From Artocarpus heterophyllus (taxonomy: Eukaryota; Streptophyta; Magnoliopsida; Rosales; Moraceae): a stretch of 64,000 bases of DNA. The stretch lies in contig CM046341.1 in the NCBI GenBank assembly GCA_025403435.1, positions 2,355,867-2,419,866 on the forward strand, written 5' to 3'. The notes below the pieces were generated by a model. The model was not told the origin of the DNA. It was given only the letters and a program-made list of their open reading frames with translations, and ran no database searches. Position numbers and translations under genes: made by a program. Below, piece after piece: positions 36,992-55,730 of this stretch. Positions within the stretch are counted from its first letter, which is position 1, and each line of letters opens with the position of its first letter.

Positions 36992-39876
36992 CTATTTCCG
37001 CTGCCTTTTTCCGACATTGAAATTAACATCCAGGAGACCTGTTATGCCAGCAGTTACCTCTTGACCTTCTTTTACAGGGCCAACACCTTCGGGAGTCCCT
37101 GCTTATACAGAACCAAATGATTAAGATTAGTTGCGATTGTTACTCATACATACACTTTTGAAGACGATGGGCTTAAATTGTATGTCGTTTATCAATTCAG
37201 CGCTCAGTCAATCAAGGAACAAAAACGGCTTAAAAGAAAAGTCGAGCATTTTAGTGACTGGCAGCAGATACCTGTAAGTATGACATCTCCTTCAAAAAGG
37301 GTCATGATAGAACTTATGTGGCTAATGAGATATGGGATCTTAAATATCATATCCTTGGTCGAGCCTTTCTGCCTTACTTCACCATCTACCTGTGATCAAA
37401 CAGTTTATATTTCATCAAAACAAAGACTAGGCTACTTATACAAAGTCAACACATGAACAAGAGCTGAAACTACGAACTTTCCTAGAAACAACAACAAATA
37501 AAATTAAAAAAAAAAAAAAACCTACGAACCTTCAACCATAGTTCTAAATTGTCGGGGTCAGGTACTGACGCCTTGGGCAGCTGCATGATTAATAGTAAAG
37601 AGTCAGAGAAAAAGTGATAATGCTTGTACATGTGGGGTGAATAAATAGATTGTCATCCATAGAATGAAGAGTCATGTAATAACTTAAACTGCTCTTAAAC
37701 CTTTTCTAAACGAAGTTGATTGACAAAAAGAGCAGAGTTAAAGGGGAAAAAAAAAAAAAGAAACTTGATAGATCCTTCCGTGTAGAAAAAATGCATTCTA
37801 TACGTATACGAACCGATATGAACCAGTAAAATCTAGGGGGCATCAGACATAATTAGCAAAAAAAGGAATCAATACTTTAGAACACTGGAAAAAATCATCT
37901 TCTAGGCATATATTTTAGTCTATAAGGGTCATCACATTAGCTCATGCACCTCGTTCTTAAGTTATATTCTTGCATATCTAATTTTTCTTATAAAAATTCA
38001 GAACATTTCATCTAAAAAGACCATGCAACCTAATCCAAGTGCATAAAAGATAATAGAGAACAAGCACCAGTAGCAGAGTGAATCATCACAGATATAAGAT
38101 GTATGTCGATTATCTTACAACAGAACTGATTGGAGTGAAGGTATCCTGCCCTTTAGCTATTGTCCACGGAAGACCTGCAGACTAAAAAAGAAAAGATTTT
38201 AGATAACATCATTGCTTTTATTTAGTATCGTTTCCAAAAACAAACCAAATATGTCCATTTATCCTTAGACACCAAAATTTACAAGTTCATACACTGTCCT
38301 TGATGCAAATACTTCCCTCCTTTTGCCCATATGATTAGGCAACCTACCATAAAAGGAACAAGTTATCTTATCCCACAACTGTGCCTACTAAATCAATAAC
38401 AACATTCGAATACTCCCACTGAGCAATCCCAACTATTTGAAGACATAAACAACTGATTGTGCCTTACTACGCGTTCTTGATTAACAAATATGTGAGCGAA
38501 AATGTTTGCCATTTATGGCTTTTACAAGCCTGCTTTTGGCTTCCTACCTAAACCCAAAAACAGCTTCCAAAGCAACTCAAGGATTTCTTCCAAATACCTT
38601 GAAAGTTGTATTAGGGTCCAGGAAGCCAAAGGGTAACTTGGAAGGTAGAATTTTACTTCTCTTTTTATACTTTGTAAATACGCCCTTGCTGTGGAATGAA
38701 GACAAAGAAGCAAAAGTATACCTTTGCCGCAGCTTGAATTTCCCTGGCAGTCATATCCAATGCGAGAGCATAACCTAAACACCAATTAAACCATTCAGAT
38801 TTGCCCACAAAGAAGCCAAAAGTTTTTCCTTAATCTTTAACAAAACATAACAGAATCCCAACTAATGTAGAAAAGAACAGAATTCTCGATTATACAATCC
38901 AGAAAAATGCATAACAAAAAAGCAAAGTCAAACTCATAGATTTTGCGGGATATAACCCAATAACCATCATCAACCAGTTGATTCTTTAAGATTCCAAAAA
39001 TCACAACTATAGCTGTAAAATCCAAGAGGTTTATCAAAAGGAGTACTTTTAAAAAACTCAAACAATACATCAAATAATAACCAAAAACTGCATTTGACTG
39101 CTTAAATGATTCTTTTTTATCCCAAAAATCAAAACAATAACAGCATAAAATCCAAAAGGTCCATCAAAAAAAATATTTTCAAGGAACCTCAAACATCGAA
39201 AACAACCTATAAATCAACCTAAAACGGTGAAACCAGAAGATCCATCGAAAGGAACATTTTAGAGAATTTCGAAGGTCAAAAACAACTAGAATCAAACTAC
39301 ACTACGCTTTACAAGGGTATAATACAGAAGAACTGATCATATATTGGGCAAATCGTTAATCGAAAAGAGAGAAGGATTCCGCATTTCATAAATTGAACTT
39401 TCCTTTTTCTCCAAAATTACCAATCAATAAGCAATAACAAGAACAAAAAATGTAATTATGAGAGTAATTAACGAAATAGAATTATCAATGAGAATCTGAC
39501 CTCCAACATAATCCATGGCAGTGGCCTCCGGAACGTCGCGAGCTTTCCAGCCGATCACAACAGCGAGCTCAACCTCATGGTGGAGCGACTCCAGGGTATG
39601 CGGAATCTCAATTGTGCCTCCAGCTTCAAGGTAAGACGACGTCGGTTTCAGGAACAAAACCGGTTCCTATTCATACGCATTTGACCCAAAAAAAAATCAT
39701 TTCTCGTTTTCCCGGTGGTTTTCTCGACAACCAAACGATAGGAAAAAGAGAGAGAAGAAAAGTAAAACCTTGGGAACAGCGTTGCCGAGCTCTTTGGCGT
39801 GAGCGACGTAGTTTCTCCCGACGCCGACGATCTTAGTGCCGACTTGCAGAAGCTTCAGACCCGCCGTCGCCGCCAT
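36992..39876 (-). CDS. FAHD1: fumarylacetoacetate hydrolase-domain protein 1 (acylpyruvase / oxaloacetate decarboxylase)
   Basis: Seven exons (39769-39876, 39501-39666, 38722-38774, 38119-38181, 37530-37580, 37272-37389, 36992-37098) sum to 666 bases: 221 residues, the length of FAHD1. The family hydrolyses acylpyruvates and decarboxylates oxaloacetate in a Mg-dependent way, in mitochondria in animals. Visible: the N-terminal [17 protein letters not shown] block with His26 and Glu29; metal ligands Glu67 and Glu69 in [11 protein letters not shown] and Asp98 in [10 protein letters not shown]; Lys119 in WTIAKGQD; and the C-terminal [17 protein letters not shown] block. No targeting peptide precedes the domain, though the short N-terminus could be weakly mitochondrial. 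All introns are GT-AG and frame is kept throughout. Confidence 0.92.
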
Positions 39877-40933
39877 GGCTCTCCAAAAGTCAGAATTTTT
39901 ACAATTGTCTTTGCTCAAAAGTACTTTCTTTTGATGCAGATTGAATGTTTTTGTTTTTGTTTTCCCTTTGTTTTTTTTGCTCTGATGAATTTTTTGGTTG
40001 TTTTTATTATTTTTTTTTTATATATAAGTCTGTTTGGTTCAAGTATTTAAATAAAATATTTAAGTAAAGATTTAAATTTTTATAAGAAAAAATATTATAA
40101 TAAAATAATTTAAACTGTGATTCAAACCACAAAACAAACCAACTCTGTAATTTTAACAGCATTGCTTGACACTGTAGTGAGACCATTTAGAAATACCAAT
40201 ACCAATACATCCGTTAGAAGAATATATTTGCCGCTAAAAAGCTTATAACCATCCATTATAATTATAACTGAAATTAATATAGAGCTTTTATATGTCAAAA
40301 TAAAAAATAAAAATTTATTGTATAGTGTTTTTATGTTATAATTTTTAAATAAAAATGGTTAGTTTCAACCATTTTATTTCTTAATTTAGATATAGGAAGA
40401 TTTAAACTTTACATGCTTAGAAAAAAAATTAAAACTAAGAATTAAAACTGAATTTGTCAAATATCACGTATATTTAGGTATACTGCCTAATACTTACAAT
40501 CACAAAGTTTATTACAATTATTAAATTTTATAAATTATGAAAGTATGTTACATATCAGCAAATAACAAGTAAATGTTTAAATTTGAAATCAATTCTATTT
40601 TGTGTTTAATTTAACATTACATGTTGTATATATCAAATTGGACACAAAACAAAAACTAGTATTTGTATCAGGCAATAATTTTTCTAATTAAACACTAAAA
40701 TATAAATGGCATACTAATTTGACATAATACCGAAGCTGCGAATGTTTAGTTGGCGTGAAGAGCTGCTCTAGAAATGAAAATATCAAATTTCAAATATTAT
40801 AGTTACAATTTACAGCCTTTTCACTTCAGAAGGGCGCCAAAAAAAAAAAAACATCCAATCTGTACAACTCATCTCCCTTTCTGTCACCACACATTGAATT
40901 GCTGTATTTTCTGAGGCCAAGATCTGTCGTTTG
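39877..40933 (-). promoter_or_regulatory. upstream region of FAHD1 and 3' region of GEX2
   Basis: No other gene is seen. A TATATA element at about 40018-40026 lies some 145 bases upstream of the FAHD1 start and could serve as its TATA box. A MITE lies immediately beyond it, and AT-rich MITE-like words continue to about 40380. Near 40934 it merges into the GEX2 3' end. Confidence 0.4.
40027..40146. mobile_element. short MITE upstream of FAHD1
   Basis: Ends GTCTGTTTGGTTCAAG and CACAAAACAAACCAAC form imperfect inverted repeats. The interior is clearly related to 34911-35033, with AGTATTT, ATTTAAATTTTTATAAG and TGTGATTCAAA words in the same order, but more AT-rich, as in an older copy. Confidence 0.55.
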
Positions 40934-43900
40934 TTACTGCACATGAATATAATCACAACATAAACAAGCATGCCACAGGAAAAAAGTTTTTGAGGTAAAA
41001 AAATAACAAAAAAAATAAAATCTAAAAGGACATCAACTGTTTTTTCCTAAAAAAAATGGAGAGATATCAATTGTTTATTGTAAGATTAGAGGGAAAAAAA
41101 GAGAGGAAGGAAATTACTTATTACTTACACTGCCTTTGTGGGCAGCCTCAGCGGGAGCTGCCTCCGGTGTCCTAGTGATATTAACATTATTTCTTGTTCT
41201 TCTTTCATGGACCAAAACCAGTGCACATTTGCACGTAAAAGCTAAAAGTACAACTCCAAAGGCAAGCACCATGATGGATTCAATCACAATTGCTGATCCT
41301 AAGGCTGTTATTCAATCAGCCAAAAAAAAAAAAGCGTGAGTTTTTATAGAACATGTTTTTTTTTTTTTTTTTTTGTTATTGTTTTTAAACAAATAACCCA
41401 ACAAATTAAAAATGAACTCACAATGGGAAACAAAGGAGCTCATTGGCCTTCTTCTGATTAGATTAACAGAAGCCTCTGCATATAAAGGCACTGACATCCT
41501 TTCAGCACAATCTGGATAACAACCATAGTTTCCCATGTCATTAACTGTCACTGTCAAGACAGTGCCATGCTCTCCACCCTGTATTTAAAAACAGACCAAA
41601 AAAAAAAAAAAACATCAATGTGAATCTCAGTTATAAACCTTGTTCTATTATTTCTAAATTTGAACAACCCCTAAGGACTTGTGTTGCTAATTGTGATAAG
41701 AAAACTGCCCCTTTCGAATAATAAATCACTAATCTAAAATTTACTCGTGGGCGCCACCAACCTAGACCCTTAATATGCATGTACTTTTGTCACGAAACAA
41801 TGCTTGAGCAGTGCTGGGGACACCAGTACTATTTGACACCACACACTAATAAAAAGCAGATTTCATGTTGTGTGACCGATAGATAAAGCCTGCTTCTTAT
41901 TAATTGTGTGACCGATGGTGCTCCTAAAGCATTTTTTCAGAATGCTTAAGGGCTCCACGAATATAAGTGGAACCCATGGAGCTCGATATCATTATTCTAA
42001 ATCATTTTAGTCACATAGAAGCTTAACATCTGTCAAACTTAACATCATCATCATTATAAAGCTGAGAAGCAAAAGAGCTTACAGAATAAAACAGTTGTTT
42101 CATTACACCATTGCACTGATTAATTGTTCCCCGGAATCTAATTCCATTGGCTTTGACAGTAAAATGTTGTGAGATGGTAACATATGTCTGAAGGGGCTGC
42201 CACCGATAGCTATTCATAGTCTTGACTTCAGTAGTGTTGATGAGCTCAGCTGGTAGACTTGCTGCCAAAAATCCATTATCAACTTCCACAGAAAATATAA
42301 CCATGAAAAGTGATTTGTCACCTGAAAACACCCAAAAGTTACAAATAATATATCATTTTTCAATTTTTGCTCAACAAGACTTCAAAAAAATTGTCTTAAT
42401 CAAACATACCAGAGAAGCTATGAAGATCTGGGTCTCCTATGGAAAACTCAAACTTGTCTCTTTTTGGGTCATATACAAGAGACTTGTCTTCATTACTCTT
42501 CAGAATAATGAAGTCAGGAACATGAATAAAAGGAGGATCATTAATAGGATCCACAAAAAGAGGAACATCCAAGTTATTTACTCCATGAGTGTTCCTTGTT
42601 GAAAGTCTTATTGCATCACCACCAAAGAAGTTCTCATTTCTGGTTCAACAAAGAAAAGAGGAACAATTGAAAGCAGTTAATTGTTGATATTTTTTTTTTT
42701 GAAAAAAAATTATCCTTGTTCAAGTGAATATTGAACATTTTTGGAACCTTATTAATATATAAAAAATGCTTACTATCACTGTTGATGATGCAATCCTGAC
42801 AGACGTGACAACATATCAAAACTGTCACGTAACAGTGTGGGACTCAACCATGATACTTTTTATCATGCAACTCTTCTATTATGTTGTCACATGTATAGTG
42901 ATGCATCATTGTGATAAATAGTAATTTTTCTCCGTAAATAGTACCCGAAATATTGGATCGACTTGAGGACAAAATTGACTACATCCACAGTGCCTTGCAA
43001 GACCAAACTCTTCACTTCTGCATCCCCTTGGTATATAGATAGTTTGCTCCTTGGGGGCCAAAATTGCATTAGCATTGGAGAGAGGGATATAGTCCCAGAT
43101 ATTGCACTAAGATTGACCGATATGTTCTCACTCGCATCTGAATATCTTAACTCAAACCCAGAGAAACCACTAAAAAAAATTAAAGAACTCTAGTTATACA
43201 CCATAAAATCAGACATGCTAGAACAATTCAATAAAAGTCTAGGAGATGAATAGAAGAGTACCCAAATCTGGGACTAATCTCATCTTCTGTTGCTTGCAAT
43301 TGACTTGGAAAGGAAGCGAACTGAGGTGGAATAGTGAGAACAGATATGTTTACACTAGCACTAGCAATGTTACCGTTTATGTCTGACATATTGTATGTAA
43401 AAGAGTCGTTTCCATAGTAATCTTTATGCGGTGTGTATCGGAGAAGCCTTCCATATTGGAGAAGTGAACCATGACTTGGCTGCCAATAAATAAGAAGAGA
43501 AATTTAATGACATTTTGATCCCAAAATGCAAATTTGTCACTCATCAAATTCATAGAAAGTAGAAATTAGAAACTCTTTGGATGACCTTTTGGAGGGTCCA
43601 ATTTTTTTCAAGCACACTTGTATAAACGCTTGTATAAACACCATATGAATTATAACAAATTTCAGTTTTAGAGGGAAGACAAAACTAATGTAGGTCTTAC
43701 TTGTGAGAATTCAAGGACACTTGCGTTGTCACCAGCAAAGAAGTCGTTTGCCAAAGCATCAAAAGCAATCGATTCATCCTCCCAAACAGATATTTTATCA
43801 TCAAATGCTCTAGGAAAATATTCGCCTTAAAAAAGATGAATAAAAAAAATTACAAGTTTAGTCAAGGATAAAAAGTATCTAATATTCAGGTATGCTTTTC

Positions 43901-46900
43901 AGACACAGGCTAACTTACTACTATAGACATTGACCTCAAAGGGACAGGGAGAGAAACTTTTGTCATCAAAGGAAGCACAAATTTGATATGTTCCAATATC
44001 TTCAGCCACGTAATGACCCGTGTATGTTCCATCGTTGTTATCCACAAATGTCTGATTCGAAAACCCAGAAGTGTTCATCATTGAAGTAACCTCTAGTTTC
44101 AGCCTGTTTTGTTGTAACATGACAGGGTTATTAAAAGAATCCACAAGCTGCACCACTACTTCATTCTTAACCATCTTTGGAACCTTGGGAGAAAATTTGA
44201 CAACTGCCGAAAGGGATGTGTTAACCACACCTGCCATAAGAGATTGGGGAATGAAAAGTAGACTGTGACTTCTTAAAAAAGTCCTTGGAATGGAATTTGA
44301 AACTTGCATAAGAGCTTTAGTAGGACATTATAAACTTTATTGTAACATTTTTGTTGCTTATAGGGAAAATTAAAAAATCAGTTTGCTCCATTAAGCTCTT
44401 TAAGACATGTGGTTCCTAACACATACTAAAGTGCCACAGTTTGTACTTCTCTTCTAAAAGTGAAAGCAAAAGATGTGCCAAGCGGTCCCTGAAAGAAGAT
44501 AAACTAGAAAAGAATTAATTATACCTGGCATTACTTCCTTGGTGAACGAATGACCATCATTGAGTAGAATATTTCCACAATATACATGAATCCCATAAAT
44601 CCCACTCTTGTCCGGCGTGTAAACAACATTAAAAGCAGTGGCTAGAAGACTTGAGTTCTCAACAGTCTGGATCAATACATTGTGTATTACATGATTTGAA
44701 GTCTAAAGCATAAAGGGAATAATACACACGCAAAAAAAAAAAAAAAGGTTAAGAATGCATTTCTTACATGGTTACTTGGGTCCACTGATGGTGAAGGAGC
44801 AACTTCTGTTTCTCCATCTGCTTCAAATCTCACTCGCTCAGAAAGTTCGGTATCTATTCAAAGACGATTTTTAAAAAAATGGTGGTAACAATTGTTTATG
44901 TTCATTACTCAAAAGGAAAAAAGAAAATTCTTTCTAAATTGAAAGGTTACCATTGATAAATTGCATAGGTGTTATTCTTGGAAGTATGTTATAGGAATCG
45001 ATTTCGTGCACAATTTGTACTTGAAGCCTTTCTGGTTCTACAGGAGAAGAATATTGATAACTGTCCCTTAAATAGACTGAGAACTCTGACGTTGCTCCGG
45101 CAATGGAGTTGTTTAAACCAGATCCATTGACAACACTGTTTGATCCATTGCAATAACCTATTCATGTTCAAGCATAAAAAGCAACATTGAACATTAACCA
45201 AAGAGACAACTCATATAAATAGGTTCCAAGAACAGCATGTTCAAAAGGCAGGGGCCAAGAAAAGCTATAAGGCACGAGTGGTGCCTGGAATCACCACTGT
45301 CCCGCCAATAGCGGAGCCACATATAGCTCGGTAGGGGCATGTACTTCTACTTGGTTTTAAAAATATCAATTTTTAATTTTGTTACATCTATTATAAAAAT
45401 ATAAGAGATGTTGTAATTATAAACAATTCAATAAAGAATTAAAAAAATACTGGAGAAAAGACTGACCTACAAAAACAGTGTAAGCATATGGCATATTGGA
45501 GATACTTTTGTTGTGTTTGGTATCAGATATCTTGAGTAAGAAGTTTCCGGGTTCCAGATTGCTGAATGAAAACAGTTGAACTCCAGGCACAACTTCCTCA
45601 AAGTACAAATCTGGCACAGGAATGGACAAGTTTGTCTCTTTTTCGACAACTTCGGCGTCAAACTCATAAAGTCCCGGAACTAAATTTCCATATAAATCTT
45701 GCTGCTGTATGAAGAGTTCCATCTTGGAAAACAATTGCCATGCACTCGGTTCATAGTTCCATTTCGCCACACAATTGGAAACTTCTAGAGATCCTGTGAA
45801 GACCAAACAAGATTTCATCACCCTAAAGTTCACAAAAGACAAGGGGAAAAAAAAAAGATGACAAAATATCCACCCTAGTAATGTAAGCATAGATATTTAG
45901 TTTTTCCTAGTATACGATGTTGGTTACTTAAGGTAAATGAAAATTAGAGCTCCATCAGAAGAAAAGTAGTCAAGAAGAATGAAATTCCAAAACAGTCACA
46001 TGATCGACATGTATACATGCGAAAAATGCAAATTGAAGATTGACTGTGTAGGATCCTACGTAATTATTTGTGCGTCTCAGAGTTGGCACGTAAATTTGTG
46101 ATTGCTTCAAAATATATGTTCATGATCATCTATAATGACAAATAGCACTATTGTATTTGTGCACCAAGTTTTAGAGCCATGAAAAGCCATTACATCAAAC
46201 TTCATAAATGACTTAAAAAGGGACAAGTTCAAGGCATCTTCATAGAATTAGTGCCTTTGAAAAAGATTTCTATAATCAAAATTTTGCTATGATGCATCAC
46301 CTGGATTCACCTTAAAAGCAAGAGGCTTGTCCCTCAAGTTTTGGTTTCGACCACCCTGCACAAGCAAGAAGAAATTTCCAGCTTTGACCACAATAAAGTC
46401 GACGCTAATATAACCGCCAAGTTCATTCCAACCGATGCTAGTGATGTTCAGCAAACTAGCAATGGAACCGTTATTTGGATATAATGCAGAGAGAGTGAAG
46501 TTGAGCAAACTTAGGTCTTCACTATTAGAAGTGACATTGTTCCCAAATGCATCGTTTGGAAGTATCCCAACTCTAGCTTCTGTCCCTGCTTCAAACTCAT
46601 TGATGTGACCCATCCATGAAGCAACACAGACAGATGGGTAAATTCTCCCTTCAATGTAAACGACAACAAGGTTAAAATACTTTATCCGAAAACCAACTAT
46701 TTTGCACTTTATCAGTGTGCATCAAATTCAACCAAATTATAGTCCGTTTTTAAATATTTTATCGAATTCAATCCAATCCAATCTAATTGATCTAGATCGG
46801 ATATCAGGTTTGCAACTTGAGGAGTTATAGTTTGAATGTTTTTTTTCTAGGAATAGTTTGAATGTTTTTTTTCATCCATACAATGCAGGACAAAAAAAAA

Positions 46901-47820
46901 AAGAGGAAAGAAAAATACTAACTTATTAAGCATAACTCAACCAAACATTAGTGTTTCTTACTTGATTTAGTGTGGTAGGATACTAGAATCGATAACATGT
47001 TTCTTTATTATTTATTCAAACACTAATTAATATATGTTGGATTGGATTTGTTGGCATAATCTAATAGGATTTTCAATCACCGATGGAACAATGTTGTAAG
47101 GTATTGCTGATATCGAACACCACACACTAATAGAAAGTAGGTCTCAAGTCCTATTACATGAGACCCGTAGATGGGCCCACATTCTTTTATTTTTAAAAGA
47201 ATAACCCATGTTCTATTAGTTATGCGTTAAGCACTGATGATACTTCTTGGAATTCCTTTAGAAGGGCTTTATTTTTGTACTAATATGTGTATATATTCAA
47301 AATATTAATATATTCAGATCAAACCTGGTTCAACTTGGAAATGAAGTGAAGAATCAAACACTTGATAATTATCCTCGTTGATCATCACATTGAACAACCC
47401 TGTTGTTATAGTGGTAAAAAAAATCTTCCAATCATCAGAATTCCCTTGAAAATCTGTGAGAACCCCAGAAACGTAAGAGCTATTCCCAGTCTTCCCATTC
47501 ACAGAGAGAGTGGGATTAAAAGCATTCTTGTCAAGCTTGTCGAAGTTGTTGAGTACTTTGATCTTTATGGCCGCTATTTCGCCAGCTTTAAACGTGTCCT
47601 TGTCGTTCAACCAACTAAATGCAAACTCGGGTCTTGCTTCTTCTTCTGCCACCAAGAGATTGTAATTGAGACAAGATGATAAACTTTGAGAAAGGGACAA
47701 AAATGGAAAACGACAATGAAGGAGATTTTCGTGAAGTACTACAATACCTGAAGGCGAAAGTTTGAAGCCAAACGACAATGACAAGATTGTGAGTGAGATG
47801 ATGAGAGTGTACAACCCCAT
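40934..47820 (-). CDS. GEX2: GEX2-type gamete adhesion protein
   Basis: Exons: 47748-47820, 47325-47645, 46301-46648, 45467-45793, 44951-45157, 44768-44853, 44525-44702, 43919-44230, 43701-43825, 43262-43479, 42945-43169, 42410-42639, 42083-42321, 41422-41578 and 41129-41304, then stop TAA at 40934-40936 after one more intron; 1074 residues with frame kept throughout. GEX2 is a sperm membrane protein needed for gamete attachment in double fertilisation. Seen: signal peptide (1-20); filamin-like Ig repeats from about 25 to 615, clearest in exon 8 (DNNDGTY...GTYQICA...SPCPFEV); bacterial-Ig/cadherin-like modules at about 620-840 (VxxxLANDF, YYGNDSFTYN, NDPPF); a membrane helix at about 1016-1047; a short basic tail. 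If the last intron is retained, the frame ends four codons later at 41115. Confidence 0.9.
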
Positions 47821-50627
47821 TTGCAGCGACACGAGGGAGAAAATTCGACTCTTGAAGAGAAAATGGCCAAAATAGAGGAAAATTTTAATATCAGAACTGC
47901 AAAAATATGATTAAACTATGGAATAACAGAAAAAACAAAAAAAAAAATTGTGTTTGGATCTTGAAAACCATGCAGATAGATGAGAATCAAACGCAATAGC
48001 CAATTGATAACATACACTTAAGAGTGTCGTTTTCTTTGTTTCCCATACCTTGGACGTCATGTTCTCAAGAAACAAACATCGAAGTAAGGAAAATGCAGTG
48101 TAGAATTCCTAGAGATTGAACTCCAATTCAAAACTACGGATGATAGGAGATAGATTGAGATTGAACGCGCGAGAGAAACAAAGAAAGAGACTAAGAGAGA
48201 GAAGTTCGGTTATAAGTTTCTCACTTTATTTCATATTGGCGGGCACTGTAGTGGGGGTTAGATAGTTTTTTAACGAACTCTTTACATGACTGTGACTTTT
48301 GTAAACCAGATTTTATCACTGGTAAATTATCATTTATCTAATTTAAAAAAATTGTAGCCATTTATCAGGTTATTTATTTTTATATTCAAGAAAACATAAA
48401 AAATAAAAAAATAAATCTTTTTTAATAAAAAAAATGTTTGTTGAGTTTTTTTTATAAAATATTTGCTTACGTTTTTTTTAGAATAAATATTTTCTTAGTC
48501 ACCAAAAGGATTTTGGAAACTTCCCTAAAAAAGATTCTAGCAACTTTTCTCCTTTTTTGTGTGTGTGTTTTTAGTAATATCACGTTTCATGTAGTACTTA
48601 TTGATCGAGCGGTTGGGGATAGTTAACTTGGAGGCCGCTTCTTTTTTGTTTTTTTTCTTTTTTTTTTCCTTTTTTAAGGGAATGTTCCTTATTTTCTTCT
48701 TTTTTTTCTTTCTTTTTTTTTGAATGGATTTATTTTTCTCCTTTTCCCTTTTTCTTTTTTGTTAAATGGATTTTTTTCTTCTTTTTTTTTAAATAGGTTC
48801 ATTTGGTGTGCAAGTTTAAAATAGTATAACTTAAAACTTTATATGATTCAAACGGTAATTTTAAACTAACATTTAGAATGTAATGATTTAAAACAAGAAT
48901 ATTAAATTTAAACAAGAATTGGTATTTGTAAAACTTTAGTTTATAAAAAAAAAAACAATGAGAATGTAGTTTTTAATACAAAAAATGGTTCAAGTTATGT
49001 AAACTTAAGGGGAAGGTAAAGTTTAAATTTTAGTGTCTTAGCGATTTGAATCACTTCTATAATTTAATCTAGCCTTAATTATTAATCTATCAAACATTAA
49101 TTTGAACTACCTTATATTTTGAATTGGCTTAAACAGTTTTGAACTTACCAAACAGGTCTATGAATGCATGTGTATCTATTTATTTATTTTTTCGTTGTAC
49201 AATATTATTGGAAAAAAAAAAAAAAAACATCCCTTGCCTCATCTAAACGACTAGTAACATAACTTTGGAAGTTTAAGGATAAAGATTTGTTGAAAATAAA
49301 AGCCACATATCATTTTGTCATTAAAATTACAGACAGCGCACGACAACAAACTTTTATACGTCGTTTACAGAAATAAAGCAACCTCTTATTGCGTTAGAAT
49401 CACACGCACTCATGCAATTTGACGAGAACGAAACGTCCATCAAAACTTAGCAACAAGAAACTACATTGTAATTTTATTTTAGCGTTTTTCCCTAAAATTT
49501 GTTGCATTTTATAATGTGTTTTTCAAACGTATTTTTTTTTATTATTAAGTCTAAACTTAACAAAGTATAACAATTTAAGCCCTAATCACAAACATTTGTG
49601 ACGATAAACAAAAACGTGGCCCGCTTCAAAGACCAAAGCATTTTATTTACTTCTGATAAAAGTCCAATTGTTCAATTTTATACCCAAAAGAACAAAAAAA
49701 AAAAGAAAAAACAAAAAAATTATATTAAGACAAAAAATGATCAAATGACCCATTTGGAAGACCTAGGCATCTTATTTACTTCTAAAGATTTACTTCTAAT
49801 AGAAGTGTAGTTGTTCAATTTTGCTGATTTTGTTGATTTTGATTTTTTTTTTTTTGCCGATCTTGAATTTTTGTTTTGCAAAAATCAAACAAATGGCTAT
49901 AATTTGGTTTTTTTGAATTAATGATTGTGATTTACATTAATAAATCAATTATTTAAAGGATAATTTAATAATTTTAACTAAGAAACATTATTTACATTTT
50001 GACCATAGAAATAATGGCTGACAAACTTGCTACCAGCGTGCCCTCGATGGGAAACGACCATTGCTTGCTCTTTGTCTTCAATCTTCTCCTAGTAATTTTC
50101 AATTAAACCAAATCACGTTTAAATTATAATAAAGTTGGTAAATCAATGATACACTTAACAAATGGATAATTTGAGAGTAAGTCAATGATTTATCACAATA
50201 AATCAATAATTTAATTAGAACTCTATTATCATTATCTCGAAAGGAAAAAAAAAATCTTAAACCACCATTTAACTACACCTTTTTTAGTACAATCGTTTGG
50301 CATATAACGTTCTGTATTTTTTTTCCTTAAAATTTTCGGAGTAATTCAGACACTTAAAAAAATTAGTGATAGTATAGTTTCTGCTCTAGCTCTTTTGGAC
50401 TTGCATTTGCAAAATCCTTGGTCTTTTTGAGATATTGAAATTCAGCCTCCTTGTTGGTCTTGAGTAACATGGCATTGTACCTAGCAAACTCTTCTAGTTT
50501 CAAACCAATTGAAGCGCGAGTTGAAAAGGCAATAACAGAAATAGCAAAGAGAAAAAAAGAAAAGAAAAAAAAAAAAACCATAACATTTGTACAGTTTATT
50601 ATGAAATCTGACCTTCTAATGAGGTCA
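47821..50627. other. GEX2 upstream region and gene-free spacer
   Basis: The GEX2 promoter would lie in 47821-48300; no clear TATA box was identified. From 48300 on the DNA is dominated by T- and A-rich tracts (48640-48790 is mostly T), with MITE-like AT-rich sequence at about 48790-49160. No exon-like sequence is seen on either strand until the 3' end of TAD2. Confidence 0.5.

Positions 50628-55730
<5,103 letters not shown>

Noticed and set aside
37178..37456. 92-codon plus-strand frame
   Set aside because: Antisense shadow of FAHD1 exon 6, which is clearly coding on the minus strand.
47362..47679. 105-codon plus-strand frame
   Set aside because: Antisense shadow of GEX2 exon 2.
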